Of a stretch of 64,000 nucleotides of DNA, positions 62,175-64,000 are shown piece by piece; within the stretch, counting starts at the first letter, position 1; every line of letters begins with the position of its first letter. The stretch is from contig CM066735.1 of NCBI GenBank assembly GCA_033961575.1, positions 31,143,501-31,207,500 on the forward strand. The letters are read 5' to 3'. Both the position numbers and the translations under genes were made by a program. The notes below the pieces were generated by a model. The model was not told the DNA's origin. It worked only from the letters and a program-made list of their open reading frames with translations, and did no database searches. The DNA comes from Aselliscus stoliczkanus (taxonomy: Eukaryota > Chordata > Mammalia > Chiroptera > Hipposideridae).

Positions 62175-64000
62175 CTGTAAAAGAATAATCACTTAAGATT
62201 AGGATAGCTGCTGCTCTGTAGTTAGGAAGAATCCATTATCTAAGGATCAAAACCAATATGCAAGCTGTATCCGTGATGGTACTTTAAAGCAGTGAACAAT
62301 TTTAGCTAAGATGAGAAATCACAGACTAGCACTCGATGAAGCCTAGGTTCTTCCTGTCTCTCATTTTGGTGCTTTTGCTACAGATTTTCTTGTAAAAAGA
62401 TCCAATAAAAGTACAGTAATATAGAAAAGTAGTCTTTCTTCGACCACCTTTCTTACCCCACCAAAAAAGGCTTTCCTGACCTTTAAGCTGATTAGTGTTT
62501 AAATGGGCACAATATCTTTCTTGTTTTGTAGTTAGAAAGTTATGACTTACAATGAACATACATTAAAACAAAAATAACTATGGTAGTTCAGAACCTCCAA
62601 AAGAAGACAGAGAAATAGAGAAGAAAATTATGAAAGTACAAAGGACGTACACCCTTCTCAGGGATGGGGTTCACTTTTCATGATTTGCATGGAATTTGGC
62701 CTCTCTCTCATAATAGAAGCTCTGTTTCTGGGCTGTGAGACCTCCACTTCCTTTTATACAACTCATTGATCTGACATAACACCCGAATGCACAACTAGTT
62801 TAGATAAATTACCTGTAATTGAAGTCAAAGTAGAGTGATCAAGAAAGCCTTAATATTTCCCTCAGCTTAACTCAAATTTAGACAGGTTTCTTCCTGTCTA
62901 GAGGCTCTTGATCTCCATTTTTTGAGAGTATTCACTTTGGAAAGCTTGCAATTGTGAATTTTTTTCTTTACTCTTTTGATATAAATCTTCTCCCAACCAG
63001 TTGCCAGTTTGACAACCCAGAAATGTCTTTCTCAAGTGCTTGGGAGCTATCTCTTTAAAATATAATCATCAAGAAAGGTAGAGTCCCTATCTCTGAGTTT
63101 CTGTTGGAGGGTAGAAACCTAACTTCCATAAGTGCCAATTAGCAAATACAGATGGCTTAATCACATTGATCAATGTCCCCAAACCTCAGTGTCCTCCAGC
63201 AGTTTTCCATTAGCTCACCCCAGTGCTTAAAGACTCTCCCATCTTTTGTTTCGGAGGAGTTGAGTTCAATCTTTTCCTGTATTGCAAAAACCTTGATCCA
63301 TATTTGTAATAGAATTGAATAAAGTCTTCCTTGCCTGTTTAATTCTTGTGGTACAATTTTTCTTTGACAAAAGGAGATATTTAATGGAGATGAGAAACAT
63401 GAATTGAAAGACTAGGAAGTTAAGCATATCATCTTTGGGAATGAAAGCCATCCTGAATGGCTTCAGGATCATAGGGAAGCTATGAGTCAGGTACTGTAAT
63501 ATCCAGTGAACAAGGGCAAGTAACTAGGATTTACATAGATGACTATACCAATGAGAAACAAAAGGAAGAGCAGGGTGTTTTCTGTAGATGAAAGAAATGG
63601 TCTGAAAGCTGTAAAATGGAAAAAGGGAGACGTAGAATCATCTCCAAAGATTGACTTTATGGTTCGTGAGATAAAAGGCAACTTCCAGTGAAGAGGCATA
63701 GAGCAACATGGTACCATGGGGCTACCCTGGTTAAAGCCCAGGACTCAAAGGACACTAAGAAGTTCTAGAAGAGTCTGTTAGCTGCATAATGGGCATTCCA
63801 AAATTAACATATTTCAATAATAAATAGAAGAATTTTCAATTATATCCATTATTATTTTTACTGTTGTCATATTTATGTAATCATTAGTCTTCTGCTTTTT
63901 ATTATTCTGTTGAGATTATCTACAACCTACCTCTCTGAATTACTCTTTATTCTTCAAAGTGTTCATTGCAATTCTTGCTCATTTATCCTTCCAGAGATAT
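62175..64000 (-). other. ANXA10 intron 2, no element recognised
   Basis: No exon 2 was found up to the window edge, so exons 1-2 lie beyond 64,000. The sequence holds no recognised repeat and no convincing frame. Confidence 0.6.

Larger units (their letters stand above)
26106..64000 (-). other. ANXA10: ANXA10 gene, exons 3-12 of 12
   Basis: Ten coding exons on the minus strand give 290 codons plus stop in one frame. With the roughly 34 residues of exons 1-2, which lie past the right edge, this equals the family length of 324. Annexins are cytosolic or nuclear membrane-binding proteins built from four repeats of about 70 residues. Exon sizes of 95, 114, 91, 80, 54, 94, 96, 59 and 123 follow the annexin plan. 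The 54-nt exon is one codon shorter than the usual 57, a known ANXA10 trait in repeat 3. The gene is convergent with DDX60, as in human. Confidence 0.96.

Overview
This is a vertebrate, almost certainly placental-mammal, nuclear window. It is AT-rich and intron-dominated, with GT-AG splice sites, MIR, L2 and L1 relics, microsatellites and lineage-specific tRNA-derived SINEs. Two genes that are neighbours in human 4q32.3 lie tail to tail: the 3' part of DDX60 on the + strand and most of ANXA10 on the - strand. The tRNA-SINE families and a short mariner element suggest a laurasiatherian, perhaps a bat. That placement rests on recall of repeat families and is tentative.

1 to about 25,100 (+): thirteen consecutive DDX60 coding exons give 582 residues in one unbroken frame to a TGA at 24443-24445. 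They cover the region ahead of the second helicase domain, helicase motifs V and VI, and the whole C-terminal region. DDX60 is an interferon-induced Ski2-like DExD/H-box helicase of antiviral RNA sensing. This copy is clearly diverged from the human protein and has some DDX60L-like residues. The apparent 3' UTR runs into an LTR-like segment with two AATAAA signals.

About 26,110 to 64,000 (-): ANXA10 exons 3-12 are present (290 codons plus stop, splice phases intact). Exons 1-2 lie beyond the right edge. Exon sizes 95, 114, 91, 80, 54, 94, 96, 59 and 123 nt follow the annexin family plan. The GxGTDE calcium motif of annexin repeat 2 is altered. Annexins bind membranes through four repeats, and ANXA10 is an atypical gastric-type member with little calcium binding. 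The two genes are not functionally linked, but their stop codons are only about 2.1 kb apart, so they may share a termination zone.

Introns: an antisense L1-derived block (about 18,750-23,840) carries a two-unit SINE insertion with one target-site duplication (TSD). An ERV pol relic and LTR-like sequence lie at about 53,690-55,470. A 470-bp composite, SVA-like retroelement (52,031-52,501) has its own TSD, and a related composite lies at 12,226-12,724. Clean SINE insertions with TSDs lie at 43,069, 50,050 and 56,550. The composite family is the best candidate here for something little described. No RNA gene, CRISPR array, operon or promoter was found; the window holds gene bodies and 3' ends only.
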